DNA from: Xanthomonas campestris pv. badrii
GTDB lineage: Bacteria > Pseudomonadota > Gammaproteobacteria > Xanthomonadales > Xanthomonadaceae
Reading direction: 5' to 3'
Length of the DNA: 64,000 nt
Assembly (NCBI RefSeq): GCF_012848175.1
Contig: NZ_CP051651.1
Location: 1,178,001-1,242,000 of the forward strand
Below, piece by piece: positions 54,885 to 63,771 of the stretch. The notes under the pieces were generated by a model. It saw only the letters and a program-made list of their open reading frames with translations. It had not been told where the DNA came from and ran no database searches. The position numbers and the translations under genes were made by a program. Position 1 is the first letter of the stretch; every line of letters starts with the position of its first letter.

Positions 54885-56171
54885 TCACGCAAGACCGGGC
54901 ACGAACTGCGGTGGGCGCGCGGCGGGCTTGCTCAGCCATAGATGCACATCGCCGATCGAACGTTCCAGAAAACCGGCTTCGCAATAGGCCAGGTAGAACT
55001 CCCACATGCGGATGAAGCGCTCGTCGTAGCCCAGTGCGCGCACCTGCGGCAGCTGCGCCATGAAGCGGTGCCGCCATGCACGCAGGGTCAACGCATAACT
55101 CGGGCCGATGTCCTCCAGGTGGAACAGGCGCAGATCGCTGGCGCGCGCCACCGCGCCGGTCATCGCCGCAACCGAGGGAATGAAGCTGCCGGGGAAGATA
55201 TGCCGCTTGATGAAATCCACCGACTGCAGCGCCTGCTTGTAGCGGTGGTCCTCGATGGTGATGGCCTGGATCAGCGCCTCGCCATCGTCGGCGAGCAGGC
55301 TGCCGACCTTGGCGAAATAGGTATCCAGATACTGGTGGCCGATCGCCTCGATCATCTCGATCGACACCACGCGATCGAAGCGGCCCTGCAGGTCGCGGTA
55401 GTCGCGCAACAACACGGTGACCTTATCGCTCAGGCCGGCATCGGCGATGCGCTGGTTCGCCAGATCGAACTGCTCGCGCGAAATCGTGGTGGTGGTGACG
55501 CGGCAGCCGTGTTCGCGCGCCGCATGCAGTGCAAAACCGCCCCAGCCGGTGCCGATCTCGACCACGTGGTGCTGCGGACCCAGGCGCAGTTTCTGGCAGA
55601 TGCGTTCGAGCTTGCGCGTGGCTGCACGCTCCAGCGCCGCTTCGCCTTGCGCTTCTTCGCCATCGACGAAGATCGCCGACGAGTACATCAGGTTGGCGTC
55701 CAGGAATAATGTGAACAGCGGGTTGCCCAGATCGTAGTGCGCGGCGATGTTGCGCCGGCTGCCGCTGCGGGTATTGCGGGCCAGCGCATGCATGCCGCGC
55801 ATGGCCCAGCCGCCGAGGCGCGCGGTACCGGTTTCCATCGCATCCAGGCGGCCGCGGTTGCGCAGCAGCACGCGCATCAGCCCGACCAGATCGTCGCATT
55901 GCCATTGCCCGTCCATGTACGACTCGCCGGCACCCACGCTGCCATTGAGCGCGGCCTGGCGATAGAAGCCGGGATCGGTCACGTGCAGCTGCACCTGCAA
56001 GGCGTCCGTGCCGCTGGCAGTACCCAGCGTGGTGATGCCGTCGGCGTCGTGCAGCTGCAATTGCCCGTCGCGCAGCTCGCCCAGCGTGGCCAACAGGCGC
56101 TTGCGCAGCAGGCGGTCCGTCCAGGAAGCCGCGCGTGGCGCAGCAGTATCGGGCAGGGACGTGGCGTTCAT
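54885..56171 (-). CDS. Cyclopropane-fatty-acyl-phospholipid synthase
   Basis: The 428-residue SAM methyltransferase has the CFA layout: N-terminal helical lipid-binding region (SVGAGESYMDGQWQCDDL), SAM motif VEIGTGWGGFALHAA, the YSAAIFV-like Y-S-S motif (MYSSAIF), and VSIEMIEAIGHQY near the bicarbonate/Glu site. It adds methylene across phospholipid double bonds. Overlaps the DUF1365 stop in ATGA. One of two CFA-like enzymes in the operon. Confidence 0.92.
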   Translation of the reverse strand: MNATSLPDTAAPRAASWTDRLLRKRLLATLGELRDGQLQLHDADGITTLGTASGTDALQVQLHVTDPGFYRQAALNGSVGAGESYMDGQWQCDDLVGLMRVLLRNRGRLDAMETGTARLGGWAMRGMHALARNTRSGSRRNIAAHYDLGNPLFTLFLDANLMYSSAIFVDGEEAQGEAALERAATRKLERICQKLRLGPQHHVVEIGTGWGGFALHAAREHGCRVTTTTISREQFDLANQRIADAGLSDKVTVLLRDYRDLQGRFDRVVSIEMIEAIGHQYLDTYFAKVGSLLADDGEALIQAITIEDHRYKQALQSVDFIKRHIFPGSFIPSVAAMTGAVARASDLRLFHLEDIGPSYALTLRAWRHRFMAQLPQVRALGYDERFIRMWEFYLAYCEAGFLERSIGDVHLWLSKPAARPPQFVPGLA

Positions 56172-57052
56172 CGGCGATCTCGCACAGGCGGGTGGGGGTG
56201 GTCATGCACAGGGTTGCCGCGCAGCCACAGGCGCAAGGCCTGCCAGTGGATGGCGATCACCACCTGCACGGTCATCAAGGGATAGGCGAGCAAGGTGCGC
56301 GCCAGGGTGCGCGCGATCAGTGGCTGACGTTGCAGGACCAGCGTGGCATCGAAGCGCCGCGTGCCGCTGTTGTCGATCGCGCGCTCGGCGGCGGCGTCGT
56401 TGGCGTCCAGCACATCCATATGCACACGCAGTTGCGCCGCCGGCACGCTGAAGCGCCAGTCGTATTGATGCTGCATGCCCATGAACGGCGAGACGTGGAA
56501 GCGCTTGTCGAACCGCCAGGCATGCACATCGCGATGCGTGCGCGCCTGCGCCACCGGCAGCACATAGACGTGGCGTTGCTGCCACGGCGTATTGGTGATT
56601 TCAGCCACGATCCAGCGCAGGCCGTCATGCCGGTCGAAGCAGTAGTAAAAGCTCACCGGGTTGAACACATGGCCGAAGTAGCGCAGATGCGTCAGCAGCC
56701 GGATCGCACCGTCCGGCCGCTGCCCGGTATGCGCCTGCACGCACTCGCGCACCGCCTCATCCAGCGGAATGGCCGGGTCGCCCAGGTAATCGCTGCGGCG
56801 GAACTGCGCCAGGTTGGCGCGCCCCACCGACCACAGCCAGCGGCCCGCGAAGACCTGATCGAGCTCGGACAGATCCAGATACAGCAGGAACAGCCGGTAG
56901 CGGAAATCCAGCGGTCTGGGCGCGAAGCGGCGATGCCGCACCCATCCGGTGTAGACCGCGCTGCGCAAGCCACCGGCCACGCTGCCGGCACCGCTGTCCT
57001 GCCCGGGAGGCAGCGGCACGGCATCGGTGCTGGCTTCGCGCAGCAGCTGCAT
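56168..57052 (-). CDS. DUF1365 protein
   Basis: A 294-residue soluble or peripherally bound protein (LRSAVYTGWVRHRRFAP, TKHLRYFGHVFNPVSFYYC-like block) of the DUF1365 family, always seen beside FAD amine oxidase and CFA genes. Function unknown; a role in handling acyl intermediates is suggested by context. ATG 57052 overlaps the FAD gene stop by one base (GTG 57055 is also possible). Confidence 0.88.
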   Translation of the reverse strand: MQLLREASTDAVPLPPGQDSGAGSVAGGLRSAVYTGWVRHRRFAPRPLDFRYRLFLLYLDLSELDQVFAGRWLWSVGRANLAQFRRSDYLGDPAIPLDEAVRECVQAHTGQRPDGAIRLLTHLRYFGHVFNPVSFYYCFDRHDGLRWIVAEITNTPWQQRHVYVLPVAQARTHRDVHAWRFDKRFHVSPFMGMQHQYDWRFSVPAAQLRVHMDVLDANDAAAERAIDNSGTRRFDATLVLQRQPLIARTLARTLLAYPLMTVQVVIAIHWQALRLWLRGNPVHDHPHPPVRDRR

Positions 57053-58302
57053 CACCAGCTCACTCCCAACTGGTGGGCGACATCGACACCGCTGCGCAGG
57101 CCGTCTTCGTGAAAACCGAAGCCCCATGCAGCGCCAGCGAACCAGGTGTGCTGCCTGCCCTGAATCTCGGCCTTGCGGGCCTGCGCCGCCAGCGCGGCGG
57201 CGTTCTGCACCGGATGCCGGTAGCGCATGCGCCGCAGCACCCTGGCCGGGTCGATGTCGTGGTCGCGGTTGAGGGAGACGATGAAGGGTTGCGGTGCGTC
57301 GATGGACTGCAGCGCGTTCATCCAGTAGCTCACCGTGCAGGGCGCTTGCGGGTCGGCCGGCACGTGCGCGTTCCAGGCAGCCCAGGCACGCCGGTCGCGC
57401 GGCAGGATGCGCGCATCGGTGTGCAGCACGGTGTCGTTGTTCTGGTAGGTGATGCCGCCCAGGATCTGCTGTTCGGCCTCGGAGGCATCGCTGAGCAATG
57501 CCAGCGCATCGTCGGCGTGGCAGGCCAGCACCACCTCGTCGAACTGTTCCTGCCCACGCAGCGAGCTCACCACCACGCCATCGGGCGTACGGCCGATGCC
57601 ATGCACTGGCGTGGACAGCCGCTCCAGCACCTGCCAGCGCCGCCGCAGCGCACGCACATAGCTGTTGGAGCCGCCGCGCACCACCTGCCACTGCGGCCGC
57701 CCGCTGAGTTGCAGCATGTGGTGGTTGGCCATGAAGCCGATCAACTGGCCCATCGGAAATTCGAGAATGGTCTGCGATGGCGAGGACCAGAGCGCCGACG
57801 CCATCGGCACCAGATGCTGATCGCGGAACGCCGCGCCATAGCCGTGCCGCTGCAGATACGCGCCCAGCGTGCTGAAGCGCTCGTCGCCATGCAGCACCGC
57901 CGGCGCCTGCCGATAGAAACGGCGCAGGTCGGCCAGCATGCCCCAGAAACGGGGGCTGAGCAGGTTGCGGCGCTGGCAGAACAGCCCGTTCAAGCTGCCG
58001 GCGTTGTATTCGAGCCCACTGCGCGCATCGTGCACCGAAAAGCTCATCGTGGTTGGCTGCGCGGCCACGTCGAGCTCGGCGAACATGCGCGTGAGCAGCG
58101 GGTAGTGCTGCCGATTGAACACGATGAAGCCGCTGTCCACCGCGTAGCGCTGCCCGTCCAGGTGGATGTCGTGGGTGTGGGTGTGCCCGCCCAGGTAATC
58201 GGCGGCTTCGAACAGCGTGACCTCGTAGCGGCGCGACAGCAGCCACGCTGCGCCCAGGCCGGCAATGCCGCTGCCGACCACGGCAATCCTGCGCTCGCTC
58301 AT
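57052..58302 (-). CDS. FAD amine-oxidase-like oxidoreductase of the lipid operon
   Basis: A 416-residue flavoprotein opening with IAVVGSGIAGLGAAWLLS and the GGHTHTHD flavin contact. It belongs to the flavin-containing amine oxidase / phytoene-desaturase-like branch found with CFA genes. In Rhodobacter sphaeroides, proteins of this kind (UfaD) act on methylated fatty acids in furan-fatty-acid formation, so acyl desaturation is plausible. Start and stop overlap neighbours (4 bp and 1 bp). Confidence 0.85.
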   Translation of the reverse strand: MSERRIAVVGSGIAGLGAAWLLSRRYEVTLFEAADYLGGHTHTHDIHLDGQRYAVDSGFIVFNRQHYPLLTRMFAELDVAAQPTTMSFSVHDARSGLEYNAGSLNGLFCQRRNLLSPRFWGMLADLRRFYRQAPAVLHGDERFSTLGAYLQRHGYGAAFRDQHLVPMASALWSSPSQTILEFPMGQLIGFMANHHMLQLSGRPQWQVVRGGSNSYVRALRRRWQVLERLSTPVHGIGRTPDGVVVSSLRGQEQFDEVVLACHADDALALLSDASEAEQQILGGITYQNNDTVLHTDARILPRDRRAWAAWNAHVPADPQAPCTVSYWMNALQSIDAPQPFIVSLNRDHDIDPARVLRRMRYRHPVQNAAALAAQARKAEIQGRQHTWFAGAAWGFGFHEDGLRSGVDVAHQLGVSW

Positions 58303-59297
58303 TGGCTCACCCGTTGGCCACGGCTGACCAGCGACGCCGGCATCGGCTTGAGATCCCAGACCAGGCCCAGCCACGACAGTGCGGTGAGCCCGTACCAGGT
58401 TACGTCGTACTCCCACCAGCGCAGGCCCTGGCGTGCGGAACCGGGATAGAAGTGGTGGTTGTTGTGCCAGCCTTCGCCGAAGGTGAGCAACGCCAGCAGC
58501 CAGTTGTTGCGGCTGTCGTCGCGGGTGTCGAAGCGCCGGCTACCGAAGCGGTGCGCCAGCGAATTGATGGTGAAGGTGGCATGGAACAGTGCCACGGTGG
58601 ATATCACGAACCCCCACACCAGCAGCTGTGGACCGGTGGTGTGCAGCTCCGGTGCGGCAGTGTCCAGCCAGCTGCCGAGCAGGTACAGGGCAACGGCCAG
58701 CAGCACCGGCATCACGATGTCGAAGCGGTCGAGCAAGCGCAGCTCGGCAAAGCGACGCAGGTCCGGGATGACCTCCCAGTCGGTGCGGAAATTGCGCGGG
58801 GTCAGGAACCAGCCGGTGTGGCTCCACCAGAAGCCGTGCTGGGCCGGCGAATGCGGATCGCGGCCGGTATCGGTATGCCGGTGATGGTTGCGGTGATGCG
58901 CGGCCCACCATAGCGGCCCGCGTTGCACGCAGGTGGCGCCGATGGCGGCAAACACGAACTGCAGCACGCGCGAGGTCTTGAAGGCGCGGTGCGAAAAGTA
59001 GCGGTGGTAGAAGCCGGTGAGCGCGAACATGCGCAAGGCATACAGCGCCAGCGCGGTGCCGACCGCAAACCACGATGCGCCAACCCAGAACACCGCCAGG
59101 CAGGCCAGGTGCAGCGCGATGAAGGGCAGGGCGCGCAGCCAGTCGATGCGGTCGGCGCGCGCCTCGTCCAGCGGTTCATCGGTCTGCGAATCCACCCAGC
59201 GGCGCAGGCTGCCCAGACGGCCGGCAAGCCCGCCACGCCGACGCGAGGGGCTGGGCCGGGGCGAGGCGGCGTGAGGGTCGATTCCGGTACTCGGCAC
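58299..59297 (-). CDS. Membrane acyl-CoA (delta-9-type) desaturase
   Basis: The 332-residue di-iron desaturase shows all three His boxes: HRYFSH, HRNHHRH and GWHNNHH. Together with four TM helices they mark a delta-9-like acyl desaturase that inserts a double bond using O2. GTG 59297 follows GGAG. It is the first gene of the seven-gene lipid operon. It could supply the unsaturated substrate that the CFA-like enzymes then modify. Confidence 0.9.
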   Translation of the reverse strand: MPSTGIDPHAASPRPSPSRRRGGLAGRLGSLRRWVDSQTDEPLDEARADRIDWLRALPFIALHLACLAVFWVGASWFAVGTALALYALRMFALTGFYHRYFSHRAFKTSRVLQFVFAAIGATCVQRGPLWWAAHHRNHHRHTDTGRDPHSPAQHGFWWSHTGWFLTPRNFRTDWEVIPDLRRFAELRLLDRFDIVMPVLLAVALYLLGSWLDTAAPELHTTGPQLLVWGFVISTVALFHATFTINSLAHRFGSRRFDTRDDSRNNWLLALLTFGEGWHNNHHFYPGSARQGLRWWEYDVTWYGLTALSWLGLVWDLKPMPASLVSRGQRVSQ

Positions 59298-59498
59298 GCA
59301 TCAATCTCCGTGTGTAGTCGTGACCCTGTACGCAAGCGGCCGGCAAACAGATGCACCTGCCCAGTCGACCGCACGCCCGCCCAGGTCGTGGCGGTCAGCG
59401 TCGCATGGGAATCGTAGAACTGCGCGCCTGCACGCACCATCGCGCATTGCGATCTGTGCGCGCAGTATCGGTGACATGCATGAGGCTGCTTGTGAATA

Positions 59499-59529
59499 CG
59501 GCTGCCTGCGCATGGATCGCAGGCAGCCG
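59499..59529 (-). terminator. Hairpin after the anti-sigma gene
   Basis: A perfect 12-bp stem (CGGCTGCCTGCG / CGCAGGCAGCCG, loop CATGGAT) starts 14 bases after the anti-sigma stop. No T-run follows on the minus strand. It may partly terminate, or process, the sigma/anti-sigma transcript before the desaturase operon, leaving room for a separate sigma-dependent promoter at 59298-59498. Confidence 0.6.
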
Positions 59530-59542
59530 TGGCCTTGCTGGC

Positions 59543-60370
59543 TCAGGGCGCCATCGCCAGCGTGCTGATGCCGCCCTTGGCGACCACCGTACCGGTTGCC
59601 ACGCCGCCTGGCGCACCGCCCGGCGGTTCCAGCGTCACTGCCAGGATCGCCTCGTTGCTGAGCATGGGCATCAGCTGGTCGGGAATCTGTGCGCGGCGTG
59701 CCCGCTGATCGTCGAAGGTGCCCATCGAATGCGCCTTGCCATCGGGCGTGATCAGCCACAGCTCGGGCACCTTGTCGGCGGTGGCGGTGCGGTCCAGCGG
59801 CGTCACCGTGATGGTGTGCTTGTCGGCATCCATCAGCGCCACATAGCCCGGACGCCCGTCTTCGGTCGCCAGGGTCGAGGTCATCGCAATGCCGGTCGCC
59901 GGCGGTGTGGTCGCCGCAGGCGGGGTGACCGGCGTCTGCACGACGGGGGTGCCGCGCGGCGGTTGCGTGGGCGCGGTGCGCAGGTTCAACAGCGCCAGTA
60001 CGCACACCGCCGCAGTGGCCACGCCAGCGGCGCTGGCCCAGCGCCAGAAGCGCACGTTGTTCCAGAGCGGGGCGGGCGGCGTGCCGGTGCCTGTAGGCGC
60101 TGCCGCCGGAACGGCGCGCAGCGGTGTGTCGAAGCCCAGCGTCTGGCGCACGCGTGCCCAGACCTGGTCCGGCGGTGTCACCGCGGCGATCTCTTCCAGC
60201 AGCGGGGCCAGATGCTCCTGCCACTGCAGCACCGCCTGGGCGAACGCGGCATCGGTGGCAATGCGCTGCTCGGCCGCCAGACGTTTGTCGGCGCTGAGCA
60301 GGCCCAGCACGTACTCGCCGGCCAGCACGTCGCGCGGTGGTTCCTGGTCGATGGGAAAGGGCGTGCTCAT
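59543..60370 (-). CDS. RskA-type anti-sigma factor
   Basis: The 275-residue protein has an N-terminal helical sigma-binding domain (DVLAGEYVLGLLSADKR), a single TM helix (about 98-118) and a periplasmic RskA domain (YVALMDADKHTITVTPLD, PELWLITPDGKAHSMG). No zinc-binding His/Cys motif is visible in the N terminus, so it is unlike ChrR. It would hold the preceding sigma factor inactive at the membrane. ATG overlaps the sigma stop in ATGA. Confidence 0.88.
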   Translation of the reverse strand: MSTPFPIDQEPPRDVLAGEYVLGLLSADKRLAAEQRIATDAAFAQAVLQWQEHLAPLLEEIAAVTPPDQVWARVRQTLGFDTPLRAVPAAAPTGTGTPPAPLWNNVRFWRWASAAGVATAAVCVLALLNLRTAPTQPPRGTPVVQTPVTPPAATTPPATGIAMTSTLATEDGRPGYVALMDADKHTITVTPLDRTATADKVPELWLITPDGKAHSMGTFDDQRARRAQIPDQLMPMLSNEAILAVTLEPPGGAPGGVATGTVVAKGGISTLAMAP

Positions 60371-60930
60371 CGTTCCAGACATGCCTTCAGTTTGGCCAGG
60401 CCACGGCGGATCCAGCTCTTGACCGTGCCGATGGGTGTATCGGTGCGTGCGGCGAGTTCTTCGTAGGTGATGCCTTCGAAGAACGCAGTGCGAATCAGCT
60501 CGCTACGCGGCGGCTCCAGCTCCGCCAGGCAATGGTCGATGCGACGGCGTGTACTGGCGCGTTCGGTACGCTCGAGGGGGAGCGCATCGTGGTCGCGCAG
60601 CTCGCCGGCATCGTCCAGCGGCACGTTGCGGCGCTGCGGTGCGTTGGCGCGCAGATGGTCGATGGCCTTGTTGCGCGCGATCATCGCCAGCCAGGTCAGC
60701 CCGCGGGCGCGGCTGGGGTCGAATTGACCGGCCTTGTGCCAGATCAGCGTAAACACGTCCTGCAGCACTTCCTCGGCTTCGGCGCGCTGAGGGATCAGGC
60801 GCAGGCACACGCCGAACAGTTTGGGCGATGTCTGCCGGTACAGCGCTTCGAAGGCATGCCGGTCGCCACCCGCGGTTGCGGTCAGCAGGCGTCCGGTCTC
60901 ATCGTCGTCGTGGCCAGGGATGGCACTCAT
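60367..60930 (-). CDS. ECF RNA polymerase sigma factor (SigK-like)
   Basis: The 187-residue ECF sigma factor has region 2 (EVLQDVFTLIWHKAGQFDPS, IARNKAIDHLR) and region 4 (LIRTAFFEGITYEELAARTD, GTVKSWIRRGLAKL). It pairs with the overlapping RskA-type gene, as SigK/RskA do. Its most likely target is the lipid operon immediately downstream; no promoter match could be tested here. ATG 60930 is chosen, since upstream codons are not sigma-like. Confidence 0.92.
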   Translation of the reverse strand: MSAIPGHDDDETGRLLTATAGGDRHAFEALYRQTSPKLFGVCLRLIPQRAEAEEVLQDVFTLIWHKAGQFDPSRARGLTWLAMIARNKAIDHLRANAPQRRNVPLDDAGELRDHDALPLERTERASTRRRIDHCLAELEPPRSELIRTAFFEGITYEELAARTDTPIGTVKSWIRRGLAKLKACLER

Positions 60931-60988
60931 GCGGTCGGGCGTTGGGAGAGGTGAGCGCGATGCTACCGGACTGGGCCGGTGCTGTCCT

Positions 60989-61354
60989 TCACTTACGCCA
61001 CCATAGCAGCGCAGCGGCCAGCAGCAAGACGATTTCCACACCGGCCAGCGCCGCCGTGGGCGCGGACACCGGCCATAGCCTGGCCAGCGACGCGCTGCGG
61101 AACAGCACGATGGGCACGTAGAAGGCGAGTGCGACCAGCAGGCCGGTGCGCGCTTGATCGATCCAGGCGAAGTAGCCGAACAGGAACGCCATGCCCAGCT
61201 GCAGGCCGCCATAGATGACCAGATATTCGGATTGCCCGGCCGGCGAGAGCTGGGTATAGCCCACCGCGTGTGCGGTCTTGAGCGGCGAGAGCGTGCACCA
61301 GATCGCCAGGGCGACATACAGCACTGCGTTGATCCAGAGGTAGGCCTTTGCCAT
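60989..61354 (-). CDS. Four-TM hypothetical membrane protein
   Basis: A 121-residue protein with four predicted TM helices (about 5-22, 42-62, 70-88, 98-118) and a conserved acidic/Gln turn (SPAGQSEYLVIYGGLQLG), which looks like the DUF4345 group. It lies 58 bp upstream of the sigma factor on the same strand and could be in its transcript. Function unknown. Confidence 0.75.
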   Translation of the reverse strand: MAKAYLWINAVLYVALAIWCTLSPLKTAHAVGYTQLSPAGQSEYLVIYGGLQLGMAFLFGYFAWIDQARTGLLVALAFYVPIVLFRSASLARLWPVSAPTAALAGVEIVLLLAAALLWWRK

Positions 61355-61439
61355 GCGGGTGCTCCTGTGCGCGTAAGGGGGACCCGGGCCGTTGTACGCA
61401 ACGGCGCGTGGTCGGGCGTGAAGGTGGCGCGGGCCGGCA

Positions 61440-62228
61440 TCACGGCGCGCTGCAACTGCCGGTCAGCGGCTGCTCGCGCGCCTGACGCAAGGCATCGTCG
61501 GTACTGGCGCCTGGTGCAGCGTCCGGGAACACGATGCGCACGCGCCGATAGCGCCCCTGTACATCGCGCAGGTTGCCCACGCCGCGGAACTCCAGCAGGC
61601 GTTTGCTGGCGAGGGAATAGCGCACCTCCAGCGAGGGCACCGCCGCGCCATACCAGGCATCGAGCGAAATGCGGAAGCGGCGCTGGCCGGCAACATCGGC
61701 GATGCGTTCGACGCGGAACGCCAACTGCCGCTGCAGGCTGGGCAGCACGAAATCCACCCGTTTCGGCGCGCTGGCCAGGGCATCCCAGTGGGCGCGCAGA
61801 TAGGCATCGAAACCGGCATCGATCACGCGCTCGTCGTCGCCGGCCGGGAGTGCGGCACGGCGCTCAGGCTTGCCGGGCGGTTGCTGGAACATCTCGCGCA
61901 CGCCATCGCGCCGGCGCACGCCTTCGCGATACCCGTCGCGCCCGTCGGTCAGGCTGAAATCGGGCGCCGTGCCGCCACCGTCGACCTGCTTGCGCGCAAA
62001 CGCCTGCCCATTGGGGCAGCGGTACAGCACCAGTCGCCCGCCGTCATCGAGCAACCAATGCGATTCGCGGTAGCGCAATGCGCCGCTGTCGGCATCGAAG
62101 ACCTCGCCGTCCACGCGCGTCACCGCCGCCGCACCCATGGGCAGGCTGCCAAGCACCAGCAACAACAGCGGCGGAATCGGCCGGCAGCAGGCGGCGATCG
62201 TGGCAACGGCAGTGGCAAGTGGGCGCAT
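61440..62228 (-). CDS. Periplasmic hypothetical protein
   Basis: The 262-residue protein starts with a signal sequence (IPPLLLLVLGSLPMGAAAV) and has beta-rich mature sequence (YRESHWLLDDGGRLVLYRC, VPSLEVRYSLASKRLLEFRGV). No known family identified. GAGGA eight bases before ATG 62228 supports the start. It lies 85 bp upstream of the membrane-protein gene and may be in the sigma cluster transcript. Confidence 0.72.
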   Translation of the reverse strand: MRPLATAVATIAACCRPIPPLLLLVLGSLPMGAAAVTRVDGEVFDADSGALRYRESHWLLDDGGRLVLYRCPNGQAFARKQVDGGGTAPDFSLTDGRDGYREGVRRRDGVREMFQQPPGKPERRAALPAGDDERVIDAGFDAYLRAHWDALASAPKRVDFVLPSLQRQLAFRVERIADVAGQRRFRISLDAWYGAAVPSLEVRYSLASKRLLEFRGVGNLRDVQGRYRRVRIVFPDAAPGASTDDALRQAREQPLTGSCSAP

Positions 62229-62389
62229 CGGCACATCCTCGATGGGAGTGCTTACCCATACGGGCACGGCCGCAGCATGGATGCGCCATCGCGCGTCAGG
62301 ACGTTCCTGACCGCCTGTGGGTAGAGCGAGGGGATGCCGGCGTGGCGGACCCCATGACGATCGTCAATCCGCCAGGCCTGGCGCGGCCA

Positions 62390-62809
62390 TCAGCCCAGCG
62401 GATGCAGTGCGATGCAATCCACCGGGCACGCCGGCAGACAGAGTTCGCAACCGGTGCACAGCGGTGCGATGACCGTATGCATGTGCTTGGCGCCACCGAC
62501 GATGGCATCCACCGGACAGGCCTGGATGCATTTGGTGCAGCCGATGCAGTCGGCCTCCACGATCCACGCCACCTGCGCCGGCTTGTGCGCCCCGCGGCTG
62601 CGATCGTAGGGACGTGCGGGCACGCCCAGCAGTTGCGCCAGCGCACGCGCACCGGCATCGCCGCCGGGAGGGCAGTGGTCGACCCCTGCGTGACCGTCCG
62701 CCATTGCCTGCGCATAGGGGCGGCAGCCGTCGTAGCCGCACTGGCCGCATTGGGTCTGTGGCAACAGGCGGTCGAGCCGTTCGACCAGGTCGGGCGTGGG
62801 GACGGGCAT
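62390..62809 (-). CDS. RnfB/RsxB-like ferredoxin domain protein
   Basis: The 139-residue protein carries an Rnf-type cluster site (CGQCGYDGC), then two ferredoxin motifs ([24 protein letters not shown]) that should bind 4Fe-4S clusters. It matches the cytoplasmic cluster-bearing part of RnfB/RsxB, but no other rnf genes are in view and the usual N-terminal membrane anchor is missing. A stand-alone electron carrier is likely. Starts 7 bp after the HAD gene. Confidence 0.88.
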   Translation of the reverse strand: MPVPTPDLVERLDRLLPQTQCGQCGYDGCRPYAQAMADGHAGVDHCPPGGDAGARALAQLLGVPARPYDRSRGAHKPAQVAWIVEADCIGCTKCIQACPVDAIVGGAKHMHTVIAPLCTGCELCLPACPVDCIALHPLG

Positions 62810-62816
62810 TGCGGTG

Positions 62817-63407
62817 TCAGTGCAGCCGATGGCCGCGATACCAGCGCTGATGCGCCAGTGCCAGCATCGGCCCGTCTTCGCGGCTGTCGCCATAGGCGTG
62901 CACGCAGGCGTACTGCCCCAGGTCGTAGCGTGCGCGGATCTGCATGGCCTTGTGCGGCCCGCAATCGCCATCGGCATAGCGCCCGCTCAGCACGCCGCCG
63001 GTGTGTTCGAGCCGGTTGCAGATCAGCGACAGCCCATGCTGCGTGCACCACGGCTGCAGATACAGATCCACCGACGCCGACACCAGCACCACGTCATGCC
63101 CCTGCGCCTGATGCCAGTCGATGCGTTGCATCATCTGGGCACGCACCACGCCCGGCAGTGCAGTGCGCGCGTAATCGGCGCCATGCATGGCCATCTCGTC
63201 CAGCGAGCGACCACTGAACACGATGCGCGTGACCCGCGCGCGCAGCGCGGCAGCGGACACCACGCCCAGCCGATAGCCCAGCACCCACGGGCCGACCTGC
63301 CACTTTGCCGCGGCCAGCTGGGCGGGCGTGGCCACCTTGCGCAGGAAGCGCGCATAGGTGTCGCAGGTGGTGACGGTGTGATCGAAGTCGAACAGGGCCA
63401 GGTGCAT
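62817..63407 (-). CDS. HAD-IB-type phosphatase (SerB-like)
   Basis: The 196-residue enzyme has the HAD motifs [11 protein letters not shown] (nucleophile Asp), [11 protein letters not shown] and [11 protein letters not shown], and resembles HAD-IB hydrolases such as SerB and related phosphatases. Substrate not known. No Shine-Dalgarno: the 40 bases before ATG 63407 are a C-rich tandem array that mirrors a G-rich one after metG. Confidence 0.88.
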   Translation of the reverse strand: MHLALFDFDHTVTTCDTYARFLRKVATPAQLAAAKWQVGPWVLGYRLGVVSAAALRARVTRIVFSGRSLDEMAMHGADYARTALPGVVRAQMMQRIDWHQAQGHDVVLVSASVDLYLQPWCTQHGLSLICNRLEHTGGVLSGRYADGDCGPHKAMQIRARYDLGQYACVHAYGDSREDGPMLALAHQRWYRGHRLH

Positions 63408-63413
63408 GGGGGC

Positions 63414-63770
63414 TGGGATTGGGGATTGGGGGATTCGGGGTTCGGGGTTCGGGATTGGGGAGTGGTTAAAAGCGCGGTGACTGAGTGTTCCCTTCTCCCG
63501 CGTGCGGGAGAAGGTGCCCCGCAGGGGCGGATGAGGGCACGGGCGAAGCCTCGTGCAATTGGAACGGCATCTAAGCTTGGCACCGTACCCTCACCCCAAC
63601 CCCTTTCCCGGCGGGAGAGGGGCTTTGAACGCGGGGGGGCGTAGAGATGGACTCGACACCCGCTTTTGAAAGCTCTCAGTAGTCAGATGCTGAAGATGCA
63701 TCGGGTATGTTTCGCAGACCAGATCGGATGTCGCTTCTACGAATCCCAAATCCCGATTCCCCAATCCCGC
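63414..63770 (-). repeat. Mirror heptamer arrays between metG and the HAD gene
   Basis: In sense orientation (minus strand) the G-rich array (63740-63770, GGGATTG/GGGATT-type units) starts just past the metG stop. The C-rich array (63414-63461, units CAATCCC and CGAACCC) ends 6 bases before the HAD ATG at 63407. The pair is imperfect, and the 278-nt spacer holds a second repeat element. Confidence 0.85.
63491..63630. repeat. REP-like palindromic element
   Basis: Within the metG/HAD gap: a perfect 11-bp stem CCTTCTCCCGC / GCGGGAGAAGG (63491-63514), a GCCCC...GGGGC hairpin just after it, and a degenerate closing arm CCCTTTCCC / GGGAGAGGG (63601-63621). The pattern looks like the dispersed intergenic palindromes common in Xanthomonas; copy number here is one. 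Confidence 0.7.
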
Positions 63771-63771
63771 T

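Noticed and set aside
57053..58246. Long upstream extension of the DUF1365 frame
   Set aside because: Shadow of the FAD oxidoreductase; the coupled start at 57052 gives the family length.
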